A program made the position numbers and the translations under genes. A DNA stretch of 21,604 bases from GCA-2686265 sp036010965 (GTDB taxonomy: Bacteria; Planctomycetota; UBA1135; GCA-002686595): NCBI GenBank assembly GCA_036010965.1, contig DASCMO010000132.1, positions 1-21,604 on the forward strand, in the 5' to 3' direction. Positions 7,914-15,135 of the stretch are shown here, in pieces. Below the pieces are notes generated by a model. The model was not told the origin of the DNA. It worked only from the letters and a program-made list of their open reading frames with translations, and ran no database searches. Positions within the stretch are counted from its first letter, which is position 1. Each line of letters starts with the position of its first letter.

Positions 7914-10166
7914 TCAGTCGCCCACGTAACCGGCGTCGCGCAACTGCTGCTGCAGCGCTCCGTCGATGCGCGTGCCCTCGGCGTCCGTGAGGGCGCCGTG
8001 GCTCTCCCAGAATCCGTCGATCGCTCCCAGCCAACGATCGCGGTCGAGCTCCTCCCACAGGTCACGCTCCTCGAGTGGGTCGACGTCCACGCGATGGGCG
8101 ACCGTGTCCGCGAGAGGGTCGAACAGCACCTCACGCTCTAATGATGGGTTCTGCATCACCTTGATCGACCCCGCGCGCAGAGCGGTCGCGCGCCGCTGCC
8201 AGCGCGGTGTGAGGAAGGCGCAGACCAGGGGCCGCTCGGAGGGGCCCGGGAGGATCGAGAGCAGCTCTCCCTGCCACTGTTCCGGCCAGTCGATGCCCGC
8301 CGCGGCGGCGATCGTGGGGGCGATGTCGAGGGTGTGGACGGGGTGTTCGGCGACCAGCCCGCCCTCGAAGCGTCCCGGCTGCCAGAGGATCAGCGGGACC
8401 TGCGCCTGCTCGCGGTGGGTGCTCGTTCCGTGGCCCCAGACCCCGTGCTCGTCGAAGGCCTCGCCGTGGTCCGAGGTGAGCACGACGAGCATGTGCTCGC
8501 CGCCCTGCCTGGCGCGCAAGCCTCGCAGCAGGCGCCCGACCTGCTCGTCGACGTAGGCCACCTCGGCATCGTAGAGGTCGCGCAGGTAGCGCATGTCCTC
8601 CGCGGACAGGGCGCCCTGCTCGCGCGCCAGGCGATGCCAGTCTCCGTTCCTGACGGGCAGGCCGAGCCCGCCCGCGTAGGGCCTCACGAATTCCTTGCGG
8701 AAGCGCTCGACGGAGTCGTAGGGCGCGTGCGGCTGGAAGGTGTGCCAGTACAGGAAGGTCGGGCCCTTCACATGGTTCAGATGGTCGAGGGCGCGCCCGA
8801 CCGTTTCCTCGATCAGCCAGGTGTTGACGTCGAAGAGATCGAAGCCCTGATCGAGCCCGAAGTCCGGCGTCAGGAAGATCCCCTCGGTGACGGCCAGGGT
8901 CTGGTAGCCGGCGGTGCGCATCACGTCCGCCAGGGTCTCGACCGAACGCGGCAGACGCTCGCGGTTGAGCAAGCCGTGCTGTGGCGGGTAGAGGGAGGTC
9001 ATGATCGACGCGTGGGACGGCAGGGTCCAGGTCGCGGCGGACATCGGATCGGCGAAGCGCACGCCACGCTCTGCGAGGTCGTCGATGCTGGGCGAGACGT
9101 CGCGCGGGTTGCCGTAGCAGCCGAGGGCGTCCGCCCGCAGGGTGTCCACGACGATCAGGACCACGTTCGGCCGCTCGCCGTGGGGGTCCGGCGCGTCGAG
9201 CACGGGCTCGGCCCAGATAGGCAGGACGCTCGCCTCGCCGCTGTCCATCGGCTGGGTAGTCGCGAGGGTCAGTTCGACCCTCTGACCGGCCCACTCGGCG
9301 AGCGGCACCGTCGCGTCGCGGAACCGGCCACTCTCGTCGAACGCAAGCGAGCCTGACCAGAGCACCCGCTGCTGCTCCTCCCCTTCGGCGACGAGCGAAA
9401 CCCAAAATCCAATTCGTCCGAGCTCCGACACCGAGGCCTGGTCCTCCTCGAGCAACCGCAAGCCTCCTCCCGCTTCCGGCCGCAGAAGAGTGGGGTGCAA
9501 TCCGTAGCCCAGGCGCAGCTGACCCCCGGCGGGCACCTCGACCCTCCAGGAGAGGCGCGAGGGGGCCGCGGCGGGCAGGACGCGCCGGGTCTGGGAGCCC
9601 AGGGTCAGGGAGGGTCCTCCGCCCAGGCTCTCGACTGTCGGAGCGACGCCCAGGCAATGAGCGCGCACGTCCACCGAGCGCGCCTGATAGGAGAGGCGGG
9701 CGTCGGTCGGCAACTCCTTGTGATCCAGGATGGTGCTGGTGAGCCCACGCGCATTGATCAGCACGGTGCCTCTGGAGAGCCCTGGAGGGTCGTCGGTCCC
9801 AGGCCTGTGCCCGGCTTCAGGGTCGTCGAGCTCGCCCCAGGTCACGAGGCGCGCCGGCCCGGCGGGCGTGAAGCGCGGAGTCGCGCGCGCCGCGATCTCT
9901 GCTCCCTCGGTGGACGCGGAACGGTCCAGAAACCAATCCAGGTCGGTCAGTCGTTCCCCGCGCATCCACACCAGCTCATCGCTCAGGGCGACCTCGACGG
10001 CCGCCGGCAGACCGCTGCCCGCCACCTCGATCGAGTGCGCTCGATGATCGAGCAGGTGCGTGACCGCGGGCGTCCCGACGACCGGCGGCGTGGGCTCACC
10101 CCCCGAGCACGAGAGGGCCAAGGCGGCGAGGACGGGCACGAACACGAGGGTTCGCTCGGAGCTCAT
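7914..10166 (-). CDS. Sulfatase-fold (alkaline phosphatase superfamily) lipoprotein with Thr at the formylglycine position
   Basis: 750 aa from the ATG at 10166; the frame is open further upstream but the lipoprotein signal fixes this start. The N-terminus MSSERTLVFVPVLAALALSC ends in a lipobox with C20, so the protein should be anchored in a membrane facing the periplasm or surface. Residues about 25-320 form an unrecognised beta-rich N-terminal region. The sulfatase-like domain starts at RPNVVLIVVDTLRAD (D341, metal) and contains WTLPSHASIMTSLYP, DHGEAFDEHG (D566, H567) and GHGTSTH (H579). In FGly-dependent sulfatases the core motif is C/S-X-P-S-R; here it is T381-L-P-S-H385, so no FGly can be made. 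Superfamily members with a Thr nucleophile act on phosphodiesters or transfer phospho-groups, so the activity may not be sulfate removal. It is probably last in an operon with the acyl-CoA synthetase, 100 bp away. Confidence 0.82.
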   Translation of the reverse strand: MSSERTLVFVPVLAALALSCSGGEPTPPVVGTPAVTHLLDHRAHSIEVAGSGLPAAVEVALSDELVWMRGERLTDLDWFLDRSASTEGAEIAARATPRFTPAGPARLVTWGELDDPEAGHRPGTDDPPGLSRGTVLINARGLTSTILDHKELPTDARLSYQARSVDVRAHCLGVAPTVESLGGGPSLTLGSQTRRVLPAAAPSRLSWRVEVPAGGQLRLGYGLHPTLLRPEAGGGLRLLEEDQASVSELGRIGFWVSLVAEGEEQQRVLWSGSLAFDESGRFRDATVPLAEWAGQRVELTLATTQPMDSGEASVLPIWAEPVLDAPDPHGERPNVVLIVVDTLRADALGCYGNPRDVSPSIDDLAERGVRFADPMSAATWTLPSHASIMTSLYPPQHGLLNRERLPRSVETLADVMRTAGYQTLAVTEGIFLTPDFGLDQGFDLFDVNTWLIEETVGRALDHLNHVKGPTFLYWHTFQPHAPYDSVERFRKEFVRPYAGGLGLPVRNGDWHRLAREQGALSAEDMRYLRDLYDAEVAYVDEQVGRLLRGLRARQGGEHMLVVLTSDHGEAFDEHGVWGHGTSTHREQAQVPLILWQPGRFEGGLVAEHPVHTLDIAPTIAAAAGIDWPEQWQGELLSILPGPSERPLVCAFLTPRWQRRATALRAGSIKVMQNPSLEREVLFDPLADTVAHRVDVDPLEERDLWEELDRDRWLGAIDGFWESHGALTDAEGTRIDGALQQQLRDAGYVGD

Positions 10167-10181
10167 AGGTTGGCGAAGAGA

Positions 10182-10191
10182 GGGGGGGGGG
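10182..10191. repeat. Homopolymeric G10 tract upstream of the sulfatase-like gene
   Basis: Ten consecutive G on the plus strand (C10 on the coding strand), 16-25 nt before the start codon of the sulfatase-fold lipoprotein gene. No Shine-Dalgarno sequence lies between the tract and the ATG. Homopolymer tracts of this length are prone to slippage and can alter expression, and they are also a common place for sequencing error. Confidence 0.9.
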
Positions 10192-10266
10192 AACGGAAAG
10201 ACGGCCTGCCAGCGAGCGATCCTCCACGAGCCTAGCAGCGACCGCCCATCGGCTCCAGGCGTCGCC

Positions 10267-11835
10267 TCAATCTCCCGTGCGCGAGGCGAGCTCGCGGCGC
10301 AGGATCTTCCCGCTCGGGTTGCGCGGCAAGGCGTCCAGGAGGGTGATCCTGCGCGGCACGATGCAGGCCGGCAGGCACTCAATGCAGCGCCGGCGCAGGG
10401 CTTCGAGGTCGATCTCGACCTCGGACGCTCGGGTGACGAAGGCATGCACGACCTGGCCCCGCAGCACGTCGGCGACGCCCACGGCCGCGACGTCGGCGAC
10501 CCCGGGAGCAGCGGCCAGCACCTCCTCGACCTGAAACGGGTAGTACTTCTCCCCTGCAACGTTGATCTGATCATCGACGCGATCGAGGAGCGTCAAGCAC
10601 CCCTCGTCGTCCAGCATTCCGATATCTCCGGTCCGCAGCCAGCCCTCGAGGAAGCGCTCCCGATCGAGGGCGGGGGCGTCGAGGTAGGTGAGGATCACGT
10701 TCGGACCGCGCGCGCAGACCTCTCCGCGTTCCCCGACCGGCAGGTCAGAACCATCGGGGCCGACGATGCGCAGGCGCACGCCGCGGTGCGGGAAGCCGAC
10801 GGAAGACTCGCGCCCGGCGACCTCCTTCCCTCCCAGACAGGTCAGGGCCGAGCTGGTCTCGGTCATGCCGTAGCAATTGAAGCGCCGGGCGGCGGGGAAG
10901 CGCTCGCCGAGGGCGCGCACCACATCCGGCGGCGTGGGCGCCGCGCCGTAGATGATGCAGACGAGACTCGACAGGTCGTGGCGATTGCTCCAGCGCTCGT
11001 TAACGAGCTGGCGCATGAGAGCCGGCGTCCCCATCAGAGCCGTCACGCGGCCGCGCTCGACGGCTGCCGTGACCGACTGCACCGCCGGCGAGGGAGGCAC
11101 CACGGTCGCGCCGCCACGACGGTGCGCGCCGAGCACGAGCGGGTTGTAGACGACGTGGAAGAAGGGCGCGGCCATCAGGCTCCTGGTCTGCTCGTCGAAC
11201 CCCCAGCGCTCGGCCCAGGCGTCCACTCCGAACAGCACCTGGGCATGGGTCAGGAGCACGCCCTTGGGCTCGCCGGTCGTCCCCGAGGTGTAGAACAAAA
11301 CGGCCGGGTCGTCCTCGGCCGCGGGCGAGGGGTCGGCGAGGAGCGGCGAGCGCTCCAGGGGCGAAAAGCCTCCGCCTGGCGCGCGCAGCCCCAGGGTGAC
11401 GCCCATCTCCTCGAGGACCACCAGGCTCACGGGCCGTTCGCCGAAGGTCCCCCGGGCCGACAGGCCATCCACGAGCGCCGCGCTCCCGATCACGCAGGTA
11501 GCATCCGAGCGCTCCAGGATCGCCTGGGTGAGCCGCGGGTCGAGTTCGGGGTGGATCGGCACCACCACCGCCCCCAGGAGCGCCGTGGCGTAGTGGGCCG
11601 TCACGAAGGCCGCGCCCGAGGGCAGCAGCAGGGCGACGCGCCGACCGGGGCCCACCCCTTCGGCGGCCAGGTGTCCCCCGAGCCGCCGCGCGCCCCGGGC
11701 CAGATCGGAAAAGGTCGCGACCTCGTCGCCGACGAAGAGCGCCGGGCGTGTCGGGTGCGCGCGTTCGGCGTCCAGCAGGATCGAGGCGATCGTCCCGCTC
11801 GCGCGCCCCTCCGGTTGCTCCTTGGGCGAGGTCAA
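10267..11835 (-). CDS. AMP-forming acyl-CoA synthetase / long-chain fatty acid-CoA ligase family (ANL superfamily)
   Basis: 522 aa. The enzyme should activate a carboxylic acid with ATP to an acyl-adenylate and pass it to CoA or a carrier. The ANL motifs are all present: P-loop LFYTSGTTGEPKG (180-192), the A5 motif NCYGMTETSS (320-329), the A7 motif GWLRTGDIGMLDDEG (398-412), the A8 hinge LDRVDDQINVAGEKYYP (417-433), and the A10 motif PRNPSGKILRREL with catalytic K510. Length is typical of a stand-alone ligase, without a carrier domain. It starts 7 bp after the stop of the upstream acyltransferase gene, so the two are surely co-transcribed. The pairing suggests that the activated acyl group may feed that acyltransferase. 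The acid substrate cannot be predicted. Confidence 0.92.
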   Translation of the reverse strand: MTSPKEQPEGRASGTIASILLDAERAHPTRPALFVGDEVATFSDLARGARRLGGHLAAEGVGPGRRVALLLPSGAAFVTAHYATALLGAVVVPIHPELDPRLTQAILERSDATCVIGSAALVDGLSARGTFGERPVSLVVLEEMGVTLGLRAPGGGFSPLERSPLLADPSPAAEDDPAVLFYTSGTTGEPKGVLLTHAQVLFGVDAWAERWGFDEQTRSLMAAPFFHVVYNPLVLGAHRRGGATVVPPSPAVQSVTAAVERGRVTALMGTPALMRQLVNERWSNRHDLSSLVCIIYGAAPTPPDVVRALGERFPAARRFNCYGMTETSSALTCLGGKEVAGRESSVGFPHRGVRLRIVGPDGSDLPVGERGEVCARGPNVILTYLDAPALDRERFLEGWLRTGDIGMLDDEGCLTLLDRVDDQINVAGEKYYPFQVEEVLAAAPGVADVAAVGVADVLRGQVVHAFVTRASEVEIDLEALRRRCIECLPACIVPRRITLLDALPRNPSGKILRRELASRTGD

Positions 11836-11842
11836 GGGTCCG

Positions 11843-12508
11843 CTAGCCGTTGAAGCCCGAGAAGCGCGAGCTCGGCACGGCCGAGGCCTCGCTCGCCGCG
11901 CCGCGAAAGACCTGCTCGTCCTGCGTGTCCTTGAGGATCAGCGCACCGGCGCCGATCACGTTGCGACTGCCCACCCTGGCGAAGGAGGCGACCGTGGCGC
12001 CCAGGCCGATGAAGCTGCCCTCGCCGATGGTCACAGATTCTCCGACGAGTCCGCCGGCGACCCAGCAGTCGTCTCCTAGCCGACTGTTGAAGCCGATCGT
12101 GGAGCGGCTCCAGATGACGCAGTTGCGCCCGATGTCGGCACCGGGATGGAGGTGGGCGGTCTCCATGATCCAGGTGTTTGCCAGCGCCTCGAAATCGGCG
12201 GGCACGAGCGCCCGCGAGCTGACGTAGCTCGCCACCGAGAAGCCCTTCTCCTCGGCCTCGTGCACCTTGTCGGCGCGCCGGCGGTTGACCTCGCGCAGGC
12301 CCACGGCCACGAACAGATCGTGGTCCTCCGGGGCGTAGCGCTCTGCCGCTTCCTCGAAAGGCACGACGGGCAGGCCGCGGAACGAGTTCGAATCCTGCAG
12401 CGCTCCGTCCACCGTGAAGGCCACCACCTCGTACTCGCTGTCGTGCACGAAGAAGTGGTGGGCCATCTGGGCGAAGTTGCCGCAGCCGAGGAGGATCAGT
12501 CGTCGCAT
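11843..12508 (-). CDS. NeuD/PglD-like sugar O/N-acyltransferase (left-handed beta-helix)
   Basis: 221 aa from the ATG at 12508, chosen because MRRLILLGCGNFAQ is the natural family start; the frame is open upstream to 13186 but those residues are low-complexity. Residues 1-75 form the small Rossmann-like N-terminal domain typical of NeuD and PglD (LLGCGNFA). From about residue 115 to 195 there are hexapeptide repeats (HLHPGADIG, STIGFNSRLG, VGESVTIGEGSFIGLGATV, RNVIGAGALI), which build a left-handed beta-helix that trimerises and binds acetyl- or acyl-CoA. Relatives acetylate sialic acid or amino-sugar nucleotides used for surface glycans. It is first in the minus-strand operon and only 7 bp from the acyl-CoA synthetase gene, so a non-acetyl acyl donor is possible. 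There is no signal peptide, so it is cytoplasmic. Confidence 0.85.
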   Translation of the reverse strand: MRRLILLGCGNFAQMAHHFFVHDSEYEVVAFTVDGALQDSNSFRGLPVVPFEEAAERYAPEDHDLFVAVGLREVNRRRADKVHEAEEKGFSVASYVSSRALVPADFEALANTWIMETAHLHPGADIGRNCVIWSRSTIGFNSRLGDDCWVAGGLVGESVTIGEGSFIGLGATVASFARVGSRNVIGAGALILKDTQDEQVFRGAASEASAVPSSRFSGFNG

Positions 12509-12749
12509 GTACGAAGGTGTGGCGCGGGCAGCGATGCGCTCCCGGTCAGCCTGAGAGTATCCCCCCATCGCTCCCGCGGATCCACCGGGGAGCGGCGGCC
12601 GGCGGTGGCGTGATACACCTTCCACGCAACGACGACGGAACCAAGCCCGATCCGGCAGCGCCGAAGGGGAGCCAATCCCCTCCAGGCGACGCCCCTCCGG
12701 CGGGCGCTTGATCGATCGCCGGCCCGCTCGTAGCCTGGAACAGGTCGCC
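12509..12749. other. Divergent intergenic region between the acyltransferase operon and the metal-efflux operon
   Basis: 241 bp holding the presumed promoters of both operons. I find no clear sigma-70-type promoter and no gene for a metal-responsive regulator in the window. The one notable element is a perfect inverted repeat at 12665-12681, listed separately. Confidence 0.5.
12665..12681 (+). promoter_or_regulatory. Perfect inverted repeat AGGGGA-N5-TCCCCT upstream of the metal-efflux operon
   Basis: AGGGGA (12665-12670) and TCCCCT (12676-12681) flank the 5-nt loop GCCAA, 68 bp before the first gene of the efflux operon. It is followed by a second small GC hairpin (CGCCC 12690-12694 with GGGCG 12702-12706). 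It could be a repressor operator or a leader hairpin. It matches no metal-regulator box I know with confidence. Confidence 0.3.
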
Positions 12750-13202
12750 ATGCGCTCCCGACGAATCCTGGCCCTGATCGCGCTCCTGCCCCAGCTGATC
12801 GTGCTGGGCATGGGCCGCAGCGTCGTGCTCTGCGTAGGAGACGGCGGGCACGCCCGGATCGAGGTCGCGTCGAGCGTGTGCTGCGCGGTCACGCCGACAG
12901 CCGCGCAAGCGGCCCCCGCGAAGGCAGCGCACGAGCAGGGAGTTCTCCCCGCGGACGACGAGCAAGAGGGCGGCGCGAGCGACTGCGATTCGTGCACCGA
13001 CCTGCTGATCGTCGTCTCCACGCGCTTCTCGCGTGTGGAGGACGGCACCGATCCCGGGCCGCGAGCGCCCGTGGCGGCGGCGCCGGCCGCACCGGCCCCC
13101 GAGCGTTCCGGACAAAGCGGCTTCATCGTCCGGCACGGGTCGCGAGGCGACCCCGAACCGCCGCACCTGCTCGCCCTGCGCAGCATCCGGCTGCGCTGCT
13201 AG
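12750..13202 (+). CDS. Small exported Cys-rich protein leading the metal-efflux operon
   Basis: 150 aa from the ATG at 12750; an earlier in-frame start at 12708 would put charged residues before the signal peptide. Residues 1-22 form a signal sequence or N-terminal anchor (MRSRRILALIALLPQLIVLG). The mature part has VVLCVGDGGHARIE (C28, H34), a CC pair (C44, C45), DCDSC (C79, C82) and a C-terminal Cys (C150), joined by Ala/Pro-rich low-complexity stretches. I recall similar small proteins with a C.G..GH..IE motif next to RND metal pumps, but I know of no assigned function. Cys and His spacing, export and position suggest periplasmic metal binding or sensing; this is inference. It precedes the adaptor gene by 105 bp. 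Confidence 0.65.
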   Translation: MRSRRILALIALLPQLIVLGMGRSVVLCVGDGGHARIEVASSVCCAVTPTAAQAAPAKAAHEQGVLPADDEQEGGASDCDSCTDLLIVVSTRFSRVEDGTDPGPRAPVAAAPAAPAPERSGQSGFIVRHGSRGDPEPPHLLALRSIRLRC

Positions 13203-13307
13203 GTCGAGATCTCCGCTACCTCGTCAAAGGCCGCTCTCGGCCTCGTTCGATTCCAGCCTGGAAGCGTCGCTGTACCCGGCGTTTCCTGCCCACCCGGAGA
13301 TCTCGAA

Positions 13308-15116
13308 ATGCCCCCTTTCGCCAGCACGCTTCCGCGACCCGTGGACCCGCTCCGCGGGCAGAGTCGAATCCGACCGATCAGCGCCCCCAAGCCTCGCGCG
13401 AGCCGCCCACTGCGCGTGCTGCTGTGGGCAGCGCCCTTGCTGCTAGCCGCCTGCCGACCGGCCACGGTCTCCCACGCGGATCACGACCACGAGCACGAAG
13501 AGGAGCCCGAACCGGTCGCCGTCACGGTCTTCACCGAGAAGGTCGAGCTGTTCATGGAGTACCCGCGTCTCGTGCCCGGGCTCGAGGGGCGCTTCCTGGC
13601 CCACGTGACCGTGCTCGCGACCGGCGAACCGGTGCGCTCAGGATCCTTGACCCTCGAGCTGTCGCGGCCCGACGGGTTCTCGAAGACTCTCGAGGCCGCC
13701 CGGCCCGAGCGCGACGGCCTGTTCATCCCCGTCGGAGCCTTGGAGACGCCCGGGAGCTTTGACGCGCGCATCGTCGTCCACTCCGAACAGGTCGAGGAGA
13801 CGATTGTCCTCGCGCCGATCGTCGTGCACGCGGACCTCGCGGCGGCCCACGCGGCCGCCCACGCGGCCGCCCACGCCGAGGAGGCCAAGGCCTCCCCGAA
13901 TGCCGTGCCCTTCCTGCTCGAACAGCAATGGCAGATCGGCCTGCTGACCGAGGTCGTCGAGGCCCGCACCCTCGTCCGACGCCTGCGGGTGCCCGGCGAG
14001 GTCGAGGTGCCGACCCACGCCTCGGCGGTCATCGGCGCCCCCCTCGCCGGACGCCTCGTTCCTCCCCCTTCCGGTGAACTGCCGCACCTCGGACAGCGCG
14101 TCGAGGAGGGCCAGATCGTCGCCATCCTCGAGCCCCCGCTCTCGGCCTCCGACCTGGCCCAGCTGGCCGCCAACGAGACCGGCGAGCGCCTGCTCGAGAT
14201 GGAGCTCCTCGCGCGCGAGATCGACCTCGAACTGAAGGCCGTCGAGCTGCACCGCGGCCTGTTGCAGGCCGCCGCGCACCTGGAGTTCTCCGAGCGCGCC
14301 CTCGCGCGCCTCGAAGGCCTCGCGGAGAGCGGGCTCGGCACGGTCGCCGAGCTCGAGGCCGCCCGCCGCGACGCCGAGGTCGCCCGGCGCGAACACGAGG
14401 GGACACGGATCCTCGAGGGCGCCGCCCGCGAGGCGATCGCGAACCTCGGAGCGCTCCTGGCGCGCCCGGACGGCGGGAGCGACCGCCATGCCCTGCGCGG
14501 CTCCCTGCGCATCCCTCTCGCCTCCCCCATCGCGGGCGAGATCGTCGAGGCGGCCGCCGTGCGCGGCGAACATGTGGACGCGACAGCCACCCTCTACCGC
14601 GTGCTCGACCTCTCGAGCGTCTGGCTCACCCTGCACGTCAGCGAGTTCGACCTCTCCGAGCTTCCCGGAGCGCCGGGGGCTCTGCTGGAGCTGGCCGCCT
14701 TCCCCGAGCGCACCTTCGACGTCCTCGAAGAGCTAGGCGGGCGCCTGGTCCACATCGGGCGCGAGGTCGATCCGGCGACGCGTACGGTTCCCGTGCGCTT
14801 CGAGCTCTCCAATCCCGACGGCATCCTGCGCGCGGGCATGTTTGCCGACGTGTTCCTCACGACCGCCAGCGCGGTCGAGGCCCCGGCCCTCCCGCGCTCG
14901 GCTGTCGTCACCGACCGCGGGCAAGCCGTCGCCTTCGTGCTGCTCGACGGCGAGACCTTCGAACGACGCGTGCTCGAATTGGGAATCCGCGACGGCGAGT
15001 GGATCGAGGTCCGCTCTGGGGTCGCGGCCGGCGAGCGCGTCGTCAGCTCCGGCGCAACCCTGGTGAAGCTCGCCTCCGCCAACCCCGATGCCTTCGGCGC
15101 AGGCCACGCGCACTGA
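13308..15116 (+). CDS. czcB: CzcB/CusB-type RND efflux periplasmic adaptor lipoprotein (membrane fusion protein)
   Basis: 602 aa. The start is supported by GGAGA at 13296-13300, 7 nt before the ATG. A long basic leader ends in a lipobox LLLAAC (C49), so the adaptor is lipid-anchored. Just after comes a metal-ligand-rich stretch (HADHDHEHEEE, 56-66), then a beta-rich N-terminal domain (about 70-175) seen in heavy-metal adaptors, then an HAAAHAAAHA segment (181-190). The HlyD-like body follows: barrel/lipoyl part around 225-275, an alpha-helical hairpin with heptad-like Leu/Glu/Arg pattern (about 280-390), the second lipoyl half RIPLASPIAGEIVEAAAVRGEHV, and the beta-barrel and membrane-proximal domains to the end. 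It links the RND pump to the outer membrane channel and may hand metal to the pump. The substrate (Cu/Ag, Zn/Co/Cd) is undetermined, so the symbol names the family only. Confidence 0.88.
   Translation: MPPFASTLPRPVDPLRGQSRIRPISAPKPRASRPLRVLLWAAPLLLAACRPATVSHADHDHEHEEEPEPVAVTVFTEKVELFMEYPRLVPGLEGRFLAHVTVLATGEPVRSGSLTLELSRPDGFSKTLEAARPERDGLFIPVGALETPGSFDARIVVHSEQVEETIVLAPIVVHADLAAAHAAAHAAAHAEEAKASPNAVPFLLEQQWQIGLLTEVVEARTLVRRLRVPGEVEVPTHASAVIGAPLAGRLVPPPSGELPHLGQRVEEGQIVAILEPPLSASDLAQLAANETGERLLEMELLAREIDLELKAVELHRGLLQAAAHLEFSERALARLEGLAESGLGTVAELEAARRDAEVARREHEGTRILEGAAREAIANLGALLARPDGGSDRHALRGSLRIPLASPIAGEIVEAAAVRGEHVDATATLYRVLDLSSVWLTLHVSEFDLSELPGAPGALLELAAFPERTFDVLEELGGRLVHIGREVDPATRTVPVRFELSNPDGILRAGMFADVFLTTASAVEAPALPRSAVVTDRGQAVAFVLLDGETFERRVLELGIRDGEWIEVRSGVAAGERVVSSGATLVKLASANPDAFGAGHAH
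13841..13876 (+). repeat. Three 12-bp tandem repeats encoding AAAH units in the adaptor protein
   Basis: Two exact copies of GGCCGCCCACGC (13853-13864, 13865-13876) are preceded by a copy with one mismatch (13841-13852). They encode evenly spaced His residues (every fourth residue), which in a helix would lie on one face, a plausible metal-binding stripe. Confidence 0.85.
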
Positions 15117-15135
15117 CCCGGCGCGCTACTCGCCC

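Noticed and set aside
4667..8134. 1155-aa open frame on the minus strand across the formate dehydrogenase operon
   Set aside because: No recognisable motif, His/Gly/Ala/Arg-rich composition typical of antisense frames in GC-rich genes, and the opposite strand encodes clear enzymes.
10167..10574. N-terminal extension of the sulfatase-like protein to 886 aa
   Set aside because: It overlaps the acyl-CoA synthetase gene, and the lipoprotein signal peptide starts at the ATG at 10166.
12610..12645. Possible CueR/MerR-like operator (CTTCC…GGAA) upstream of the efflux operon
   Set aside because: Half-sites are short and the spacing does not fit the MerR-family pattern; likely chance.
12509..13186. 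N-terminal extension of the NeuD-like acyltransferase to a 447-aa protein
   Set aside because: The extension is low-complexity and antisense to the small exported protein; family similarity begins at MRRLILLGCG.
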